Part shown: positions 53,768 to 62,622 of the stretch, piece after piece | How positions within the stretch are numbered: position 1 is the first letter of the stretch | Layout: every line of letters starts with the position of its first letter | Assembly (NCBI RefSeq): GCF_017652985.1 | Contig: NZ_JAGGDJ010000010.1 | Coordinates: 92,672-156,671, forward strand | Source of the DNA: Paenibacillus artemisiicola | GTDB taxonomy: Bacteria; Bacillota; Bacilli; Paenibacillales; Paenibacillaceae | Length of the DNA stretch: 64,000 nucleotides | Reading direction: 5' to 3' | Notes under the pieces: generated by a model | Told to the model about the DNA's origin: nothing | The model's input: the letters and a program-made list of their open reading frames with translations, nothing else | The model's database searches: none | Program-made: the position numbers and the translations under genes

Positions 53768-53810
53768 TCCGGCCGCGGCGCGAACCTCCGCGGGGAAAGG
53801 AGAATTCCGG

Positions 53811-54716
53811 ATGTTCAAACGTTACGGCGCCCGCCGCGAGCTTCCGCTTCATCTCATGCTGGTGCCGGGTCTCGTACTGCTGCTGATCTTCGCCTACGTG
53901 CCGATGACGGGCGTCATCATCGCGTTTCAGCAATTCAATCCGGTAAAAGGGTTGTTCGGGGACCAGCGCTGGGTCGGGCTCGATAATTTCCGCACGATCT
54001 TCGCCATGCCGAACATTTGGCGGGTCATCGGCAATACGGTCTTCATCGCCCTGATGAAGATCGTCCTGGGCATGCTCGTGCCGATCGTCTTCGCCCTGCT
54101 GTTGAACGAGGTGAAGCGGGCGCTGTTCAAGCGGATCACGCAGACGATCATTTATTTTCCGTATTTTCTCTCGTGGATCATTTTGAGCGGCATCATGATC
54201 GACGTCCTGTCCCCGTCGACGGGACTCGCGAACGTCGCGCTCTCTTGGTTCGGACTCGGACCCGTTTATTTCCTGGGCGAGAACGGGTGGTTTCCGTACA
54301 CGATGGTCGTCTCCGACGTCTGGAAAAATTTCGGGTTCAACAGCGTCATTTATTTGGCGGCGATCACGAGCATCGATCTGACGCTCTACGAGGCCGCGGC
54401 CGTGGACGGCGCGGGCCGCTGGCGGCAAACGTGGCACGTGACGCTTCCGGGCATGCGCATGATCATCGTGTTGTTAATGGTGCTGAGCCTGGGCGGCATC
54501 TTCGACGCCGGCTTCGATCAGATTTTCAATCTGTACAGCCCGCAGGTATACGAATCCGGCGACATCATCGACACGATGATCTACCGCCTCGGTCTTCTGC
54601 AATCTCAGTACAGCATCTCCGCGGGCGTCGGATTGCTCAAGTCGGGCGTCTCGTTCGTGCTCATCACCGTATCGTATTATTTGGCGTATAAGCTGTTCAA
54701 ATATCGATTCTTCTAA
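53811..54716 (+). CDS. ABC sugar transporter permease (LplB-like)
   Basis: The 301-aa protein has six TM segments and the binding-protein-dependent permease loop EAAAVDGAGRWRQTWHVTLPG (about residues 190-210) that contacts the ATPase. The opening RRELPLHLMLVPGLVLLLIF with PMTGVIIAFQQFNPVKG is typical of the LplB/YteP group. ATG 53811 follows AAAGGAGAA; upstream in-frame sequence is unconserved. The gene lies 43 bp after the binding protein gene. Confidence 0.93.
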   Translation: MFKRYGARRELPLHLMLVPGLVLLLIFAYVPMTGVIIAFQQFNPVKGLFGDQRWVGLDNFRTIFAMPNIWRVIGNTVFIALMKIVLGMLVPIVFALLLNEVKRALFKRITQTIIYFPYFLSWIILSGIMIDVLSPSTGLANVALSWFGLGPVYFLGENGWFPYTMVVSDVWKNFGFNSVIYLAAITSIDLTLYEAAAVDGAGRWRQTWHVTLPGMRMIIVLLMVLSLGGIFDAGFDQIFNLYSPQVYESGDIIDTMIYRLGLLQSQYSISAGVGLLKSGVSFVLITVSYYLAYKLFKYRFF

Positions 54717-54733
54717 GGAAGGAGGCGCGAGCC

Positions 54734-55615
54734 ATGCATGCGAAAGCGTCCCCCGGTACACGCGTCTTCCACGTCTTCAATCTGTTCGCGCTCACGCTGA
54801 CCTCCGTCGTCTGCCTGATCCCGTTCGTGCATATCGTATCGCTGTCCTTCAGCGACAAAGCCGCCGTCATGGGCGGGCTCGTCAAGCTGTGGCCGGTGCA
54901 TTTCACGCTCGACCCGTACAGGTACGTGCTGCAGCGAGAAGCGTTCTGGCAGGCGTTCGGCACGACGCTCGGACGGGTCGCGATCGGGGCGACGCTTAAC
55001 GTGCTGCTGGTGATCCTGCTCGCGTACCCGCTGTCCAAGACGGAGGGCAAGCTGCGGATGCGAACCGTATACGTATGGATTTTCTTCTTCACGATGCTGT
55101 TCAACGGCGGCCTCATTCCGAATTACATTTTGGTCAAGGAGCTGCACTTGCTGGATACGCTTGGGGCCTTGGTGCTCCCGGGCGCGGTCGGCGTATTCAA
55201 CATCGTGCTGCTGCTGAACTTCTTCCGGGAGGTGCCGGCCGAGCTCGAGGACGCGGCGTTCATCGACGGGGCGGGCCACTGGCGGACGCTGTGGCGGATC
55301 TACGTGCCCGTCTCGCTGCCGGCCATCGCGACGGTCGCGCTCTTCTGCATCGTCGGGCATTGGAATGCCTGGTTCGACGGCATGATCTATATGAAGGTCA
55401 ACCACTATCCGCTGCAGACGTATTTGCAGTCGATCGTCATCAAGTTCGACTTCAACACGATGTCGCCGGAAGAAGCGAAGCGGCTGGCAAAGCTGAACGA
55501 CCGGTCGATCAAGTCCGCGCAGATGATCGTGGCGGTCATTCCCGTGCTGCTGGTGTACCCGTATTTGCAAAAATATTTCGTGACGGGCATTCGGTTAGGC
55601 AGCGTCAAAGGGTAA
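54734..55615 (+). CDS. ABC sugar transporter permease (LplC/YtcP-like)
   Basis: The 293-aa protein has six TM segments, the permease loop EDAAFIDGAGHWRTLWRIYVP, and the family ending LVYPYLQKYFVTGIRLGSVKG that marks the LplC/YtcP group of Firmicutes. It pairs with the upstream permease to form the membrane channel. AAGGAAGGAGG precedes ATG 54734. No ATPase gene follows, so a shared multitask ATPase such as MsmX encoded elsewhere probably drives this importer (known for this type). Confidence 0.93.
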   Translation: MHAKASPGTRVFHVFNLFALTLTSVVCLIPFVHIVSLSFSDKAAVMGGLVKLWPVHFTLDPYRYVLQREAFWQAFGTTLGRVAIGATLNVLLVILLAYPLSKTEGKLRMRTVYVWIFFFTMLFNGGLIPNYILVKELHLLDTLGALVLPGAVGVFNIVLLLNFFREVPAELEDAAFIDGAGHWRTLWRIYVPVSLPAIATVALFCIVGHWNAWFDGMIYMKVNHYPLQTYLQSIVIKFDFNTMSPEEAKRLAKLNDRSIKSAQMIVAVIPVLLVYPYLQKYFVTGIRLGSVKG

Positions 55616-55676
55616 GCGGGATGGGCGGATAACGCGGCGATTCGCGCGATCGGGCCGCGGCGCGAAAAATAGAAAC

Positions 55677-55753
55677 AGCAAATCGAAACAGCTAACGAAA
55701 CAGCAAATCGAAATCTCAAATCGAAAAAGCAAATCGAAACAGCAAATCGAAAC
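55677..55753. repeat. Tandem repeat of a 13-bp unit (AGCAAATCGAAAC)
   Basis: Six head-to-tail units: 55677, 55690 (12 bp, AGCTAACGAAAC), 55702, 55715 (CTCAAATCGAAAA), 55728 and 55741. Four are identical or one base off AGCAAATCGAAAC. The array lies between the end of the ABC operon and a hairpin. There is no spacer pattern, so it is not CRISPR. Confidence 0.9.
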
Positions 55754-55790
55754 AGCCGAAGACCTTCCGGCAGCCGGAAGGTCTTTGGCT
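55754..55790 (+). terminator. Terminator-like hairpin after the ABC operon
   Basis: AGCCGAAGACCTTCCGG pairs with CCGGAAGGTCTTTGGCT over 17 bp (one G-U), loop CAG. No long T-run follows the full stem, so it may act partly as a 3' stabiliser. Confidence 0.6.
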
Positions 55791-55897
55791 GTTAGCCTTT
55801 GAGCCCGGCAGGTAGGCAATCGGGGAGCCTTCCTGTACACTAGGAAGAAAGCGGGGTTGCGGTTAATTCCCGGCCAGCGCCCGAGGAGGAGAAAACA

Positions 55898-56701
55898 ATG
55901 ACGATTTCGATCGCGATCATCGATGCGTTCGCGTCCGCGCCGTTTCGCGGCAATCCGGCGGCGGTATGCCTGCTGGAGGAGAAGCGGGACGCCGAATGGA
56001 TGCAGCGGGTCGCCGCGGAAATGAATTTGCCGGAGACGGCGTTCCTGCTGCGCGACGGGGCGGACAGCTACGGACTGCGGTGGTTTACGCCGACGCAGGA
56101 GGTGGAGCTGTGCGGACACGCCACGCTGGCGAGCGCGCACTACCTGTGGACGAACGGCTTGCTCGCGCCGGGGCGGCAGGCGCGGTTTCATACGCTGAGC
56201 GGCATCTTGACGGCGGACCGAACGGCGGACGGGATCACGCTCGATTTCCCGGCCGAGCCCGCATTGCCCGCGACGGCGCCGGAGGAACTGATTCAAGGGC
56301 TGGGTCTCATTCCGCGCTACACGGGCCGCAACCGCATGGATTACCTGGTCGAGGTCGACAGCGAAGAGACGGTCCGCGCGCTCCGGCCGGATTTCGCCCT
56401 GCTCGCGCGGGTAAACGCCCGGGGCGTCATCGTGACGAGCCGCGGGTCGGACGAAGCGGAGCCGCGCTACGACTTCGTCTCGCGCGCCTTCTATCCGGGC
56501 GCCGGCATCGACGAAGATCCCGTGACCGGCTCCGCCCACTGCGCTTTGGCGCCTTATTGGCAGCGACGGCTGCGGAAGGACGAGCTTCGCGCCTACCAGG
56601 CGTCGGCGAAAGGCGGGGAGCTTCGCGTGACCATCCGGGAGGAGCGCGTGCGCTTGACGGGACAAGCCGTCACGGTGCTGAACGGCCGGCTCGAGGTTTG
56701 A
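55898..56701 (+). CDS. PhzF family isomerase
   Basis: The 267-aa protein has the two-lobed diaminopimelate epimerase fold of PhzF. The start IAIIDAFASAPFRGNPAAVC, the catalytic Glu in NLPETAFL, QEVELCGHATLASAHYL and the end IDEDPVTGSAHCALAPYW are all present. Members isomerise small aromatic or cyclic acids in phenazine biosynthesis or unknown pathways; no phenazine genes are near. CGAGGAGGAG precedes ATG 55898. It is monocistronic; queD has its own promoter. Confidence 0.92.
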   Translation: MTISIAIIDAFASAPFRGNPAAVCLLEEKRDAEWMQRVAAEMNLPETAFLLRDGADSYGLRWFTPTQEVELCGHATLASAHYLWTNGLLAPGRQARFHTLSGILTADRTADGITLDFPAEPALPATAPEELIQGLGLIPRYTGRNRMDYLVEVDSEETVRALRPDFALLARVNARGVIVTSRGSDEAEPRYDFVSRAFYPGAGIDEDPVTGSAHCALAPYWQRRLRKDELRAYQASAKGGELRVTIREERVRLTGQAVTVLNGRLEV

Positions 56702-56737
56702 CCGGCGACCGACAGGCTAGATTAGCAAGCCTCCTTG

Positions 56738-56746
56738 TGCTATAAT
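56738..56746 (+). promoter_or_regulatory. Extended -10 promoter of the que operon
   Basis: TGCTATAAT (56738-56746) is an extended -10 element with a perfect TATAAT. The -35 region is poor. The resulting leader is only about 30 nt, too short for a preQ1 riboswitch. Confidence 0.55.
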
Positions 56747-56783
56747 CGAAACTTGCAGTCGTACTACGAGGAAGGTGTAAAAC

Positions 56784-57266
56784 GTGACTTACGAGATTCC
56801 GAAGCGCATCCAGCAGCTCGGTACCGATATTGAGGAGCGGCAGCTTCGGTATCATAACCGAAGGGTGCTCGTTTCCAAAGAGTTTACTTTCGACAGCGCG
56901 CATCATCTGCATCTGTACGAAGGCAAGTGCAAGAGCCTCCACGGCCATACGTATAAGCTTCAGACGATCCTGTCCGGAACGACCGACAGGCGCGGACTGA
57001 CGATCGATTTCGCCGATATGAAACGGATCGCCAAAGAGCGGGTGCTCGACGTGCTCGACCATCGCTACCTGAACGAGGTGCTCCCGCCGATGAACACGAC
57101 GGCGGAGAACATGGTCGTCTGGATGTACGAGCAGATTCACGCGGCGCTGGTCGAGGAAGGCCACTATCCGAATGTCCGCATCGAGGAAATCCGGCTCTGG
57201 GAGACGCCGACGAGCTATGCCGCGGTCACGAGGACATTCATGGAGGCGGACGATCATGCAGGTTGA
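56784..57266 (+). CDS. queD: 6-carboxy-5,6,7,8-tetrahydropterin synthase QueD
   Basis: QueD makes 6-carboxytetrahydropterin from dihydroneopterin triphosphate, an early step in queuosine (7-deazaguanine) synthesis. The 160-aa protein has zinc ligands in FDSAHHLH and HGHTY, the catalytic Cys in EGKCKSLHGH, and the family Asp/His segment VLDVLDHRYLNE. It has about 25 extra N-terminal residues (EIPKRIQQLGTDIEERQLRY). GTG 56784 follows GAGGAAGGTG. It overlaps queE by 11 bp. Confidence 0.94.
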   Translation: MTYEIPKRIQQLGTDIEERQLRYHNRRVLVSKEFTFDSAHHLHLYEGKCKSLHGHTYKLQTILSGTTDRRGLTIDFADMKRIAKERVLDVLDHRYLNEVLPPMNTTAENMVVWMYEQIHAALVEEGHYPNVRIEEIRLWETPTSYAAVTRTFMEADDHAG

Positions 57267-57966
57267 ACCGATCGGGAAGCAGCCGCGCGCGATCCGGCTG
57301 CCGATGGTGGAAATTTTCGAAACGGTCGAAGGCGAAGGCACGCGTGCCGGGTTCCCGACCGTTTTTGTGCGTCTGTTCGGCTGTAACCTGCGCTGCGTCT
57401 GGTGCGATACCAAATACAGCTATCCGCCGGCCGAGGCGGAATTCACGATGACGGTCGAAGAGATCGCCTCGAAGGCGGAGCGGGACTATAAGGCGGAGCA
57501 CATCTGCATGACGGGCGGCGAGCCGCTGCTGTACGGCGGCCGGTCCGCGGCGCTGCTCGAAGCGCTCTGCGCGATCGAGCGCATCAAGGACGTCCACGTC
57601 GAGACGAACGGCGCGATCGATCTGGCGCCGTTCCTGCGGGACATTCGTTCGCCGAAGGCGCGGTACATCATGGACTACAAGCTGCCGGATTCCGGCGAGA
57701 ACGCGGCGATGCTGCACGGCAACTTCGCCCTGCTTCGCCCGCAGGACGAAGTGAAGTTCGTCATTGCGAGCGACGCGGACTTCGACTTCGCGGTGCGGGT
57801 GCTGGCCGATTATCCGACCGAGGCGCTGGCGCTGTTCAGCCCGGTTTGGGAGAGCATGCCGCCGGCCAGATTGGTCGAGAAGATGCTCGCCGCGGGCTTG
57901 ACCGGCGTCAAGCTGAACATGCAGCTGCACAAAATCATTTGGGATCCGGCCAAAAGGGGTGTTTGA
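57256..57966 (+). CDS. queE: 7-carboxy-7-deazaguanine synthase QueE (radical SAM)
   Basis: The 236-aa enzyme converts carboxytetrahydropterin to 7-carboxy-7-deazaguanine. It has the 4Fe-4S motif CxxxCxxC in RLFGCNLRCVWCDTKYSY, the GGEP motif (CMTGGEPLLYG) and the start MVEIFETVEGEGTRAGFPTV. GGAGGCG precedes ATG 57256, inside the end of queD, so translation is coupled. queC starts one base after its stop. Confidence 0.95.
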   Translation: MQVEPIGKQPRAIRLPMVEIFETVEGEGTRAGFPTVFVRLFGCNLRCVWCDTKYSYPPAEAEFTMTVEEIASKAERDYKAEHICMTGGEPLLYGGRSAALLEALCAIERIKDVHVETNGAIDLAPFLRDIRSPKARYIMDYKLPDSGENAAMLHGNFALLRPQDEVKFVIASDADFDFAVRVLADYPTEALALFSPVWESMPPARLVEKMLAAGLTGVKLNMQLHKIIWDPAKRGV

Positions 57967-57967
57967 G

Positions 57968-58666
57968 TTGACGAAAAAAGCAGTCATCATTTTAAGCGGC
58001 GGGCTCGACAGCACGACGTGCATGGGCTACGCGAAAGAAGCGGGCTACGAGCTCTATCCGATTTCCTTCGATTACGGCCAGCGCCATATCATCGAGCTGG
58101 AGAATGCCCGCGCCGTGGCCGAACATTACGGCACGCTCGACCGGTACAAGGTCGTGCAGCTCGGGTTTCTGCGCGAGTTCGGCGGCAGCGCCCTGACCGA
58201 CGACAGCATCGACGTGCCGAAGACGGGCACGGAGCCGGTACCGGACGAACCGGGCGAAATTCCGGTTACCTACGTGCCGGGACGCAATCTGCTGTTCCTG
58301 TCGATCGCGACGTCGTACGCGGAGACGGTCGGCGCGGAAGCGATTTACATCGGCGTGAACGCGCTCGATTACAGCGGCTACCCGGACTGCCGCCCCGAGT
58401 TCATCGCGAAGGTGCAGGACGTGATCGCGCTCGCGACGAAGGTCGGGGTGGAAGGCAAGCCGATCTCCATCGAGACGCCGCTCATTCATCTGACGAAGGC
58501 GGGCATCGTGGCGGAAGGGCTGCGCATGGGCGTGCCGTACCGCCTGACGACGTCCTGCTACAACGGGGAGAAGGAAGCGTGCGGCGAATGCGACAGCTGC
58601 CGGCTGCGGCTGAAGGGCTTCGCCGAAGCGGGCACGACCGATCCGATTCCGTACAAGCAGCGTTAA
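57968..58666 (+). CDS. queC: 7-cyano-7-deazaguanine synthase QueC
   Basis: The 232-aa enzyme uses ATP and ammonia to make preQ0. It has the PP-loop ILSGGLDSTT, SFDYGQRHIIELENA, VPGRNLLFLSIATSYAE and a zinc site formed by cysteines in CYNGEKEACGECDSC. TTG 57968 is taken as the start, with AAAAGGGGTG 6 nt upstream; GTG 57959 is in frame but too close to the ribosome site. QueF is not in this window, so reduction of preQ0 to preQ1 must be encoded elsewhere or preQ0 is used directly. Confidence 0.94.
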   Translation: MTKKAVIILSGGLDSTTCMGYAKEAGYELYPISFDYGQRHIIELENARAVAEHYGTLDRYKVVQLGFLREFGGSALTDDSIDVPKTGTEPVPDEPGEIPVTYVPGRNLLFLSIATSYAETVGAEAIYIGVNALDYSGYPDCRPEFIAKVQDVIALATKVGVEGKPISIETPLIHLTKAGIVAEGLRMGVPYRLTTSCYNGEKEACGECDSCRLRLKGFAEAGTTDPIPYKQR

Positions 58667-58683
58667 TATGGCCGCGGGAAACG

Positions 58684-58731
58684 AAAAAGACAGCGCCGAC
58701 GGGCTTTGCCCGAACGGAGCTGTCTTTTTTT
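58684..58731. terminator. Terminator between the que operon and the GGDEF gene
   Basis: AAAAAGACAGC (58684-58694) pairs with GCTGTCTTTTTT (58719-58730), with an inner CGGGC/GCCCG stem. It fits both directions. Confidence 0.85.
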
Positions 58732-58769
58732 GCATGGCGCGGATAAACGGACGCGACCGACGCGGGAAG

Positions 58770-59972
58770 TCAGGCTTTCGCGTTCTGCTTCGCCGCCGAA
58801 TCCGTCTGGCGCGATTTGGACGCGCGCACGGAAGCGTGCAGCGTTACTTTGTTCTTGCCCGTCGTCTTGGATTGATACATGGCCTCGTCGGCCTGCCGGA
58901 CGGTCTCGGCGACGGAGGAACCGTCGCGGGTCAGGCTGACGCCGACGCTGATCGTCACCATCGTCTCCTTCTCCACCCGGCTGCGGATCGTTTCGGCGAC
59001 CGCTTCCGGCTTCGCCCCGGGAGCGGCCACGAGCCCGAGCAGCTCCTCGCCGCCGTAACGGCCGGCCGTGCCGATGCCCGCGGTTTCTTCCCGCAGAATG
59101 TCCGCGACCTGCTTCAGGACGCCGTCCGCCTTATGATGGCCCTGCGTGTCGTTCAGCTTCTTGAAGTTGTCGATATCGCAAAAGATGATCGCGACCCGCT
59201 TGTTCGCCCGAAGCAGCTGTTCGGCCTTCTTCGTGAAATGGCGGCGGTTGTACAGGCTGGTCAGGCCGTCGGTGATGGACGATTGGAACGTCAGCAGCAG
59301 CCGCTCCAGGACCCATTCGAACAAGAGCAGGAACAAGAGCGTATAATAGATGACAGGCAGCAGCCGGATGAGGATGACGAGCATCGGCGCGTCCCCGTGG
59401 AACACATAGTTGTCGGCCAGCCCGGCGATCTGGCGCATGAAGTAGACGATCAGGCTCGCCGAATAACTGAAGCGGTGGTCGATGCCGCGCACGTTGAGCA
59501 GGACGACGAGGGTCAGCGCCAGCCCGTAAAAATCGACCGCCAGCGCCTGCAGGCCATCCGCGCCCGCCGCGGGATCCGCGATCGAAGGCGTGAACGCGAC
59601 CTGGCCCGCGGTGACGAGCGCGAGGCCGACGAACATGAGCAGGAACGGAAAACCTCGCAATCGCGCCGCCGGGCCGGTATATAATTTCATGAACACAAAG
59701 TTTATAATAATAAACGTAAGCAAATCCAAAAACGTCCGGGCGAGCTGCCAGTACGGCGCGACCGTCCAGGCGGAGCAGGCGATGCCGAGCGCGGCGGCGT
59801 TCTGAAGCAGCGCGACCCCGAGGATGACGACGAGCAGGAGATAGGTCCGGTTTCTCCGGTAGCTCTTGTACAGCTTGACCGCCATGAAGAGCATCAGCAC
59901 GAGAATGGTCATCGCGCAGGCGGAAGCGAAAATCTGGCCGGATAAGCCGGCAAGCCAATGAATGAACGTCAT
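58770..59972 (-). CDS. Diguanylate cyclase (GGDEF) with multi-TM sensor
   Basis: The 400-aa protein has about six to seven TM segments (residues 10-215) and a C-terminal GGDEF domain (about 225-385). The domain has DGLTSLYNRRHFTKK, FCDIDNFKKLNDTQGHHKAD and the active-site loop RYGGEELLGL. GGEEL is an active variant in many cyclases. No RxxD inhibitory site precedes the loop. It would make cyclic di-GMP in response to an unknown membrane cue. The charged tail (VRASKSRQTDSAAKQNAKA) is unusual. It is divergent from the glycosyltransferase gene. Confidence 0.9.
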   Translation of the reverse strand: MTFIHWLAGLSGQIFASACAMTILVLMLFMAVKLYKSYRRNRTYLLLVVILGVALLQNAAALGIACSAWTVAPYWQLARTFLDLLTFIIINFVFMKLYTGPAARLRGFPFLLMFVGLALVTAGQVAFTPSIADPAAGADGLQALAVDFYGLALTLVVLLNVRGIDHRFSYSASLIVYFMRQIAGLADNYVFHGDAPMLVILIRLLPVIYYTLLFLLLFEWVLERLLLTFQSSITDGLTSLYNRRHFTKKAEQLLRANKRVAIIFCDIDNFKKLNDTQGHHKADGVLKQVADILREETAGIGTAGRYGGEELLGLVAAPGAKPEAVAETIRSRVEKETMVTISVGVSLTRDGSSVAETVRQADEAMYQSKTTGKNKVTLHASVRASKSRQTDSAAKQNAKA

Positions 59973-60039
59973 GTTTGAACCACCTAGAATGAGAGTACGC
60001 GCAAGGTTGATATCGGCCGGAAGAGCGCTTTCCGTGAGC

Positions 60040-60069
60040 TTTACAGAAACATATGTTCTAGTATATCAT
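60040..60069 (+). promoter_or_regulatory. Promoter of the glycosyltransferase-yhaO-yhaN unit
   Basis: TTTACA (60040-60045), 18-bp spacer, TATCAT (60064-60069). A 10-bp palindrome AACATATGTT (60048-60057) lies in the spacer. Confidence 0.45.
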
Positions 60070-60116
60070 GTTTTTTACGAGTCGAGAAGCAAAGGCAAGG
60101 ATTGGGAGGGCTTGAC

Positions 60117-61268
60117 ATGAACATTTTGCAGGCACTGTTTTTCCCCCCGGAACAGCCGGGCGGCGTGTCCTCCATGGTTCCTTACATTCAAGATCGGTTC
60201 AGCAAACTCGGCTGGCCGATGGAATTGTTCTCGCTGCCGAAGCGGGTCCGGGGCAAAGGGCAGGAGCCCGTGTCCTTCGAGACGTTCGAGCTGACGAATT
60301 ACGAGGGCAACGCCATCGTCGATAAATACGTGCAGACCTACCGCGACTACGTCTGGTGGACGAAGCTGCGGATCAAGAAAAGCTACGACATCATCCACGC
60401 GCATCATCCGATTTCCGCCCTCGTCATGAAGCAGCTGTTTCCGGACACGCCGCTCGTCATGACGATCCATTCCAGCTTCGAGCGCGAGCTCATTCTGAAC
60501 GGCAGAATCGTCGAAGGCGAAACGGAGCACCGCTTCCTGACGTCGATCTACCGGGAGCTGGAATCGAAGGCCGACCGGATACTGACGCCGTCGGCTTCGT
60601 TCAGGGAATATCTGCGCCCGTACATGAACGACGCGGACCGGATCCAAGTCATCCCGAACGGCTTCGACGAGAAGCGCTTCAAGCCGATCTCCCACGAAAA
60701 CGCGGTCGTCCAGCTCATCACCGTGTGCCGCCTGGTGCCCGCGAAGGGCTTGGACGTGCTGCTCCGGGCATGCGCGCTGCTGAAAGCCAAGGGCCATCCC
60801 TTCGTCCTGCACGTCATCGGCGACGGACCGAGCCGCGAGGAGCTCGAGCAGCTGGCGCAGAAGCTGAACTTGTACGACGACATCATCTTCTACGGGTACA
60901 TGCTGCATCCGGAGGAATTCATGCCGTTCTTCGACGTATTCGTGCTCCCGTCGCGGGCGGAAGCGTTCGGCTCCGTGTTCGCCGAGGCCGCGCTGTGCTG
61001 GCTCGCGCTCATCGGCACGAACGTCGGCGGCATCGCCGAACAGATCGACGACGGCGTGAACGGCCTGCTCGTCGAGCCCGAGAATCCGGCGGCGCTCTGC
61101 AACGCGCTCGAGAAAGTCGTGTCGGACCCGGACTATCGTTACAACATGGCCCGCGCGGCTTGGAGCAAGGCGAAGAAGGCGTATTCGCTGCAGCGCGTCA
61201 TCGCGCAGCTGAAGCAGGTCTACGCGGAGCTGAACCCGGCCGCGGACGCGGCGGAGCGGAGAGAGTAG
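60117..61268 (+). CDS. Glycosyltransferase family 4
   Basis: The 383-aa GT-B protein has an N-terminal acceptor domain (NILQALFFPPEQPGGVSSMV) and a C-terminal nucleotide-sugar domain with TVCRLVPAKGLDVLLRA, HVIGDGPSREELEQLA and the E-x7-E region SRAEAFGSVFAEAALCWLAL. It transfers a sugar from an activated donor; the acceptor is unknown. GGGAGGG precedes ATG 60117. The next gene starts 1 bp after its stop, an unexpected partnership with DNA-repair-like genes. Confidence 0.9.
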   Translation: MNILQALFFPPEQPGGVSSMVPYIQDRFSKLGWPMELFSLPKRVRGKGQEPVSFETFELTNYEGNAIVDKYVQTYRDYVWWTKLRIKKSYDIIHAHHPISALVMKQLFPDTPLVMTIHSSFERELILNGRIVEGETEHRFLTSIYRELESKADRILTPSASFREYLRPYMNDADRIQVIPNGFDEKRFKPISHENAVVQLITVCRLVPAKGLDVLLRACALLKAKGHPFVLHVIGDGPSREELEQLAQKLNLYDDIIFYGYMLHPEEFMPFFDVFVLPSRAEAFGSVFAEAALCWLALIGTNVGGIAEQIDDGVNGLLVEPENPAALCNALEKVVSDPDYRYNMARAAWSKAKKAYSLQRVIAQLKQVYAELNPAADAAERRE

Positions 61269-61269
61269 C

Positions 61270-62622
61270 ATGGGCGTGCCCTTTCGGTTCATACACGCGG
61301 CCGACCTGCACGTCGACAGCCCGTTCCGCGGCTTGACGGACGCGCCGCCCGAGGTGCGCGAGGCGCTCCGGGAATCGACGTTCCGTGCGGCGCGCCGGCT
61401 CGCGGACGCGGCGATCGAAGAAGCGGCCGATTTCGTCGTGATCGCGGGCGACCTGTACGACGCCGCGGACCGCTCGCTGCACGCGCAGCTAGCGCTGCAG
61501 AAGGAATGGCAACGGCTGCATGCCCACGGCGTGCAGCTCTTTATTATTCACGGGAACCACGACCCGCTGTCGGGCAGGCAGGCGATGCTGCGCTGGCCGG
61601 AATCCGCGCGGTTCTTCGGGGCGGAGCGCGCCGAACAATTTCCGGCTTATACCCGGCGCGGCGAATTGGCCGCCTACGTAACGGGCATCTCGTACGCGTC
61701 GCGTTCGGTGACGGCCAATTTGGCGGCGCGTTACGAAGCGCGGCGGGACGGCACGTACGAGATCGCGCTGCTGCACGGCAACGTCGACGGGGACGCGAGC
61801 CACGATCCGTACGCGCCGTGCCGGTTGGACGAGCTGACCGGGGCGGGCTTTCATTATTGGGCGCTCGGCCATATTCATCAGCGGGCGGTGCTGCATGCCT
61901 ATCCGCATGTCGTTTATGCGGGCAATACGCAGGGCAGGCACGCGAGGGAAACGGGCGCGAAAGGCTGCTACGTCGTCGACGTGGCGGCGAACCGCGAGAC
62001 GAAGCTGCGGTTCGTGCCGCTCGATACGGTTCGCTGGGCGAATCTGGACGCGCCGATCGACGGCTTGACGTCGGAGCAGGCGCTGCTGGACGCCATGGAG
62101 CGGCGCGCGCTCGAAGCCGCCGCCGCGAACGAAGGGCGTTCGCTGATGGCGCGCCTGAAGCTGACCGGCAGAGGGCCGATGCACGGCCTGCTGGGCGACG
62201 CGGAGCGGCTTGACGAGCTGCTTGCGGGGCTTCGGGACCGCATGGCCGAAAGCGATTACGGGACCGGCGCCGCCGGGGCCGAAGCCGGGGAAACGCCTTG
62301 GTGCTGGATCGCGTCGCTGGAATCGGCGGCCGGCGCCGATGCCGATCCGGCCGCGCTGGCGGAGGAAGACAGCTTCGCCGGGGAACTGGTGCGGGGCAGC
62401 CGGCGGATCGAGCGCGGCGAGGAGCCGCTCGAGGATGTGTTGGAAGAAGCGCTTCAGCCGTTGCTCGGCCATCCCAAGCTGCGCCGGGCGGTCCGCGAAG
62501 CGATGAAGGGCCGGGGCCCGGATTGGCTGGTACGGGCCCGAGAGCTGGCCGCGGGCCTGCTGGCCGGCGAGACGGAATCGCCGAAGCCGGATACGACGGC
62601 GCAAGGAGGGAAAGCGCGATGA
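61270..62622 (+). CDS. yhaO: Metallophosphoesterase, YhaO/SbcD-like DNA exonuclease
   Basis: The 450-aa protein has the Mre11/SbcD metal motifs in order: HAADLHVDSP, VIAGDLYDAADR, IHGNHDPLSG, LLHGNVDG and ALGHIHQRAVL. The C-terminal extension (about 300-450) is Ala/Glu-rich. In Bacillus yhaO lies with yhaN and yhaM, and yhaO-yhaN resemble the SbcDC/Mre11-Rad50 nuclease complex. Its TGA overlaps the ATG of yhaN (ATGA), so the two subunits are coupled. Confidence 0.9.
   Translation: MGVPFRFIHAADLHVDSPFRGLTDAPPEVREALRESTFRAARRLADAAIEEAADFVVIAGDLYDAADRSLHAQLALQKEWQRLHAHGVQLFIIHGNHDPLSGRQAMLRWPESARFFGAERAEQFPAYTRRGELAAYVTGISYASRSVTANLAARYEARRDGTYEIALLHGNVDGDASHDPYAPCRLDELTGAGFHYWALGHIHQRAVLHAYPHVVYAGNTQGRHARETGAKGCYVVDVAANRETKLRFVPLDTVRWANLDAPIDGLTSEQALLDAMERRALEAAAANEGRSLMARLKLTGRGPMHGLLGDAERLDELLAGLRDRMAESDYGTGAAGAEAGETPWCWIASLESAAGADADPAALAEEDSFAGELVRGSRRIERGEEPLEDVLEEALQPLLGHPKLRRAVREAMKGRGPDWLVRARELAAGLLAGETESPKPDTTAQGGKAR

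Noticed and set aside
52049..53818. 589-codon open frame antisense to the solute-binding lipoprotein gene
   Set aside because: Arg/Val/Leu-rich shadow frame running through the promoter and cre site; the plus-strand gene has a clear signal peptide and operon context.
55677..55753. CRISPR array
   Set aside because: Units are only 12-13 bp, head to tail, with no spacers and no cas genes nearby.
56702..56783. preQ1 riboswitch upstream of queD
   Set aside because: The leader from the extended -10 to the start is about 30 nt and has no pseudoknot-forming elements.
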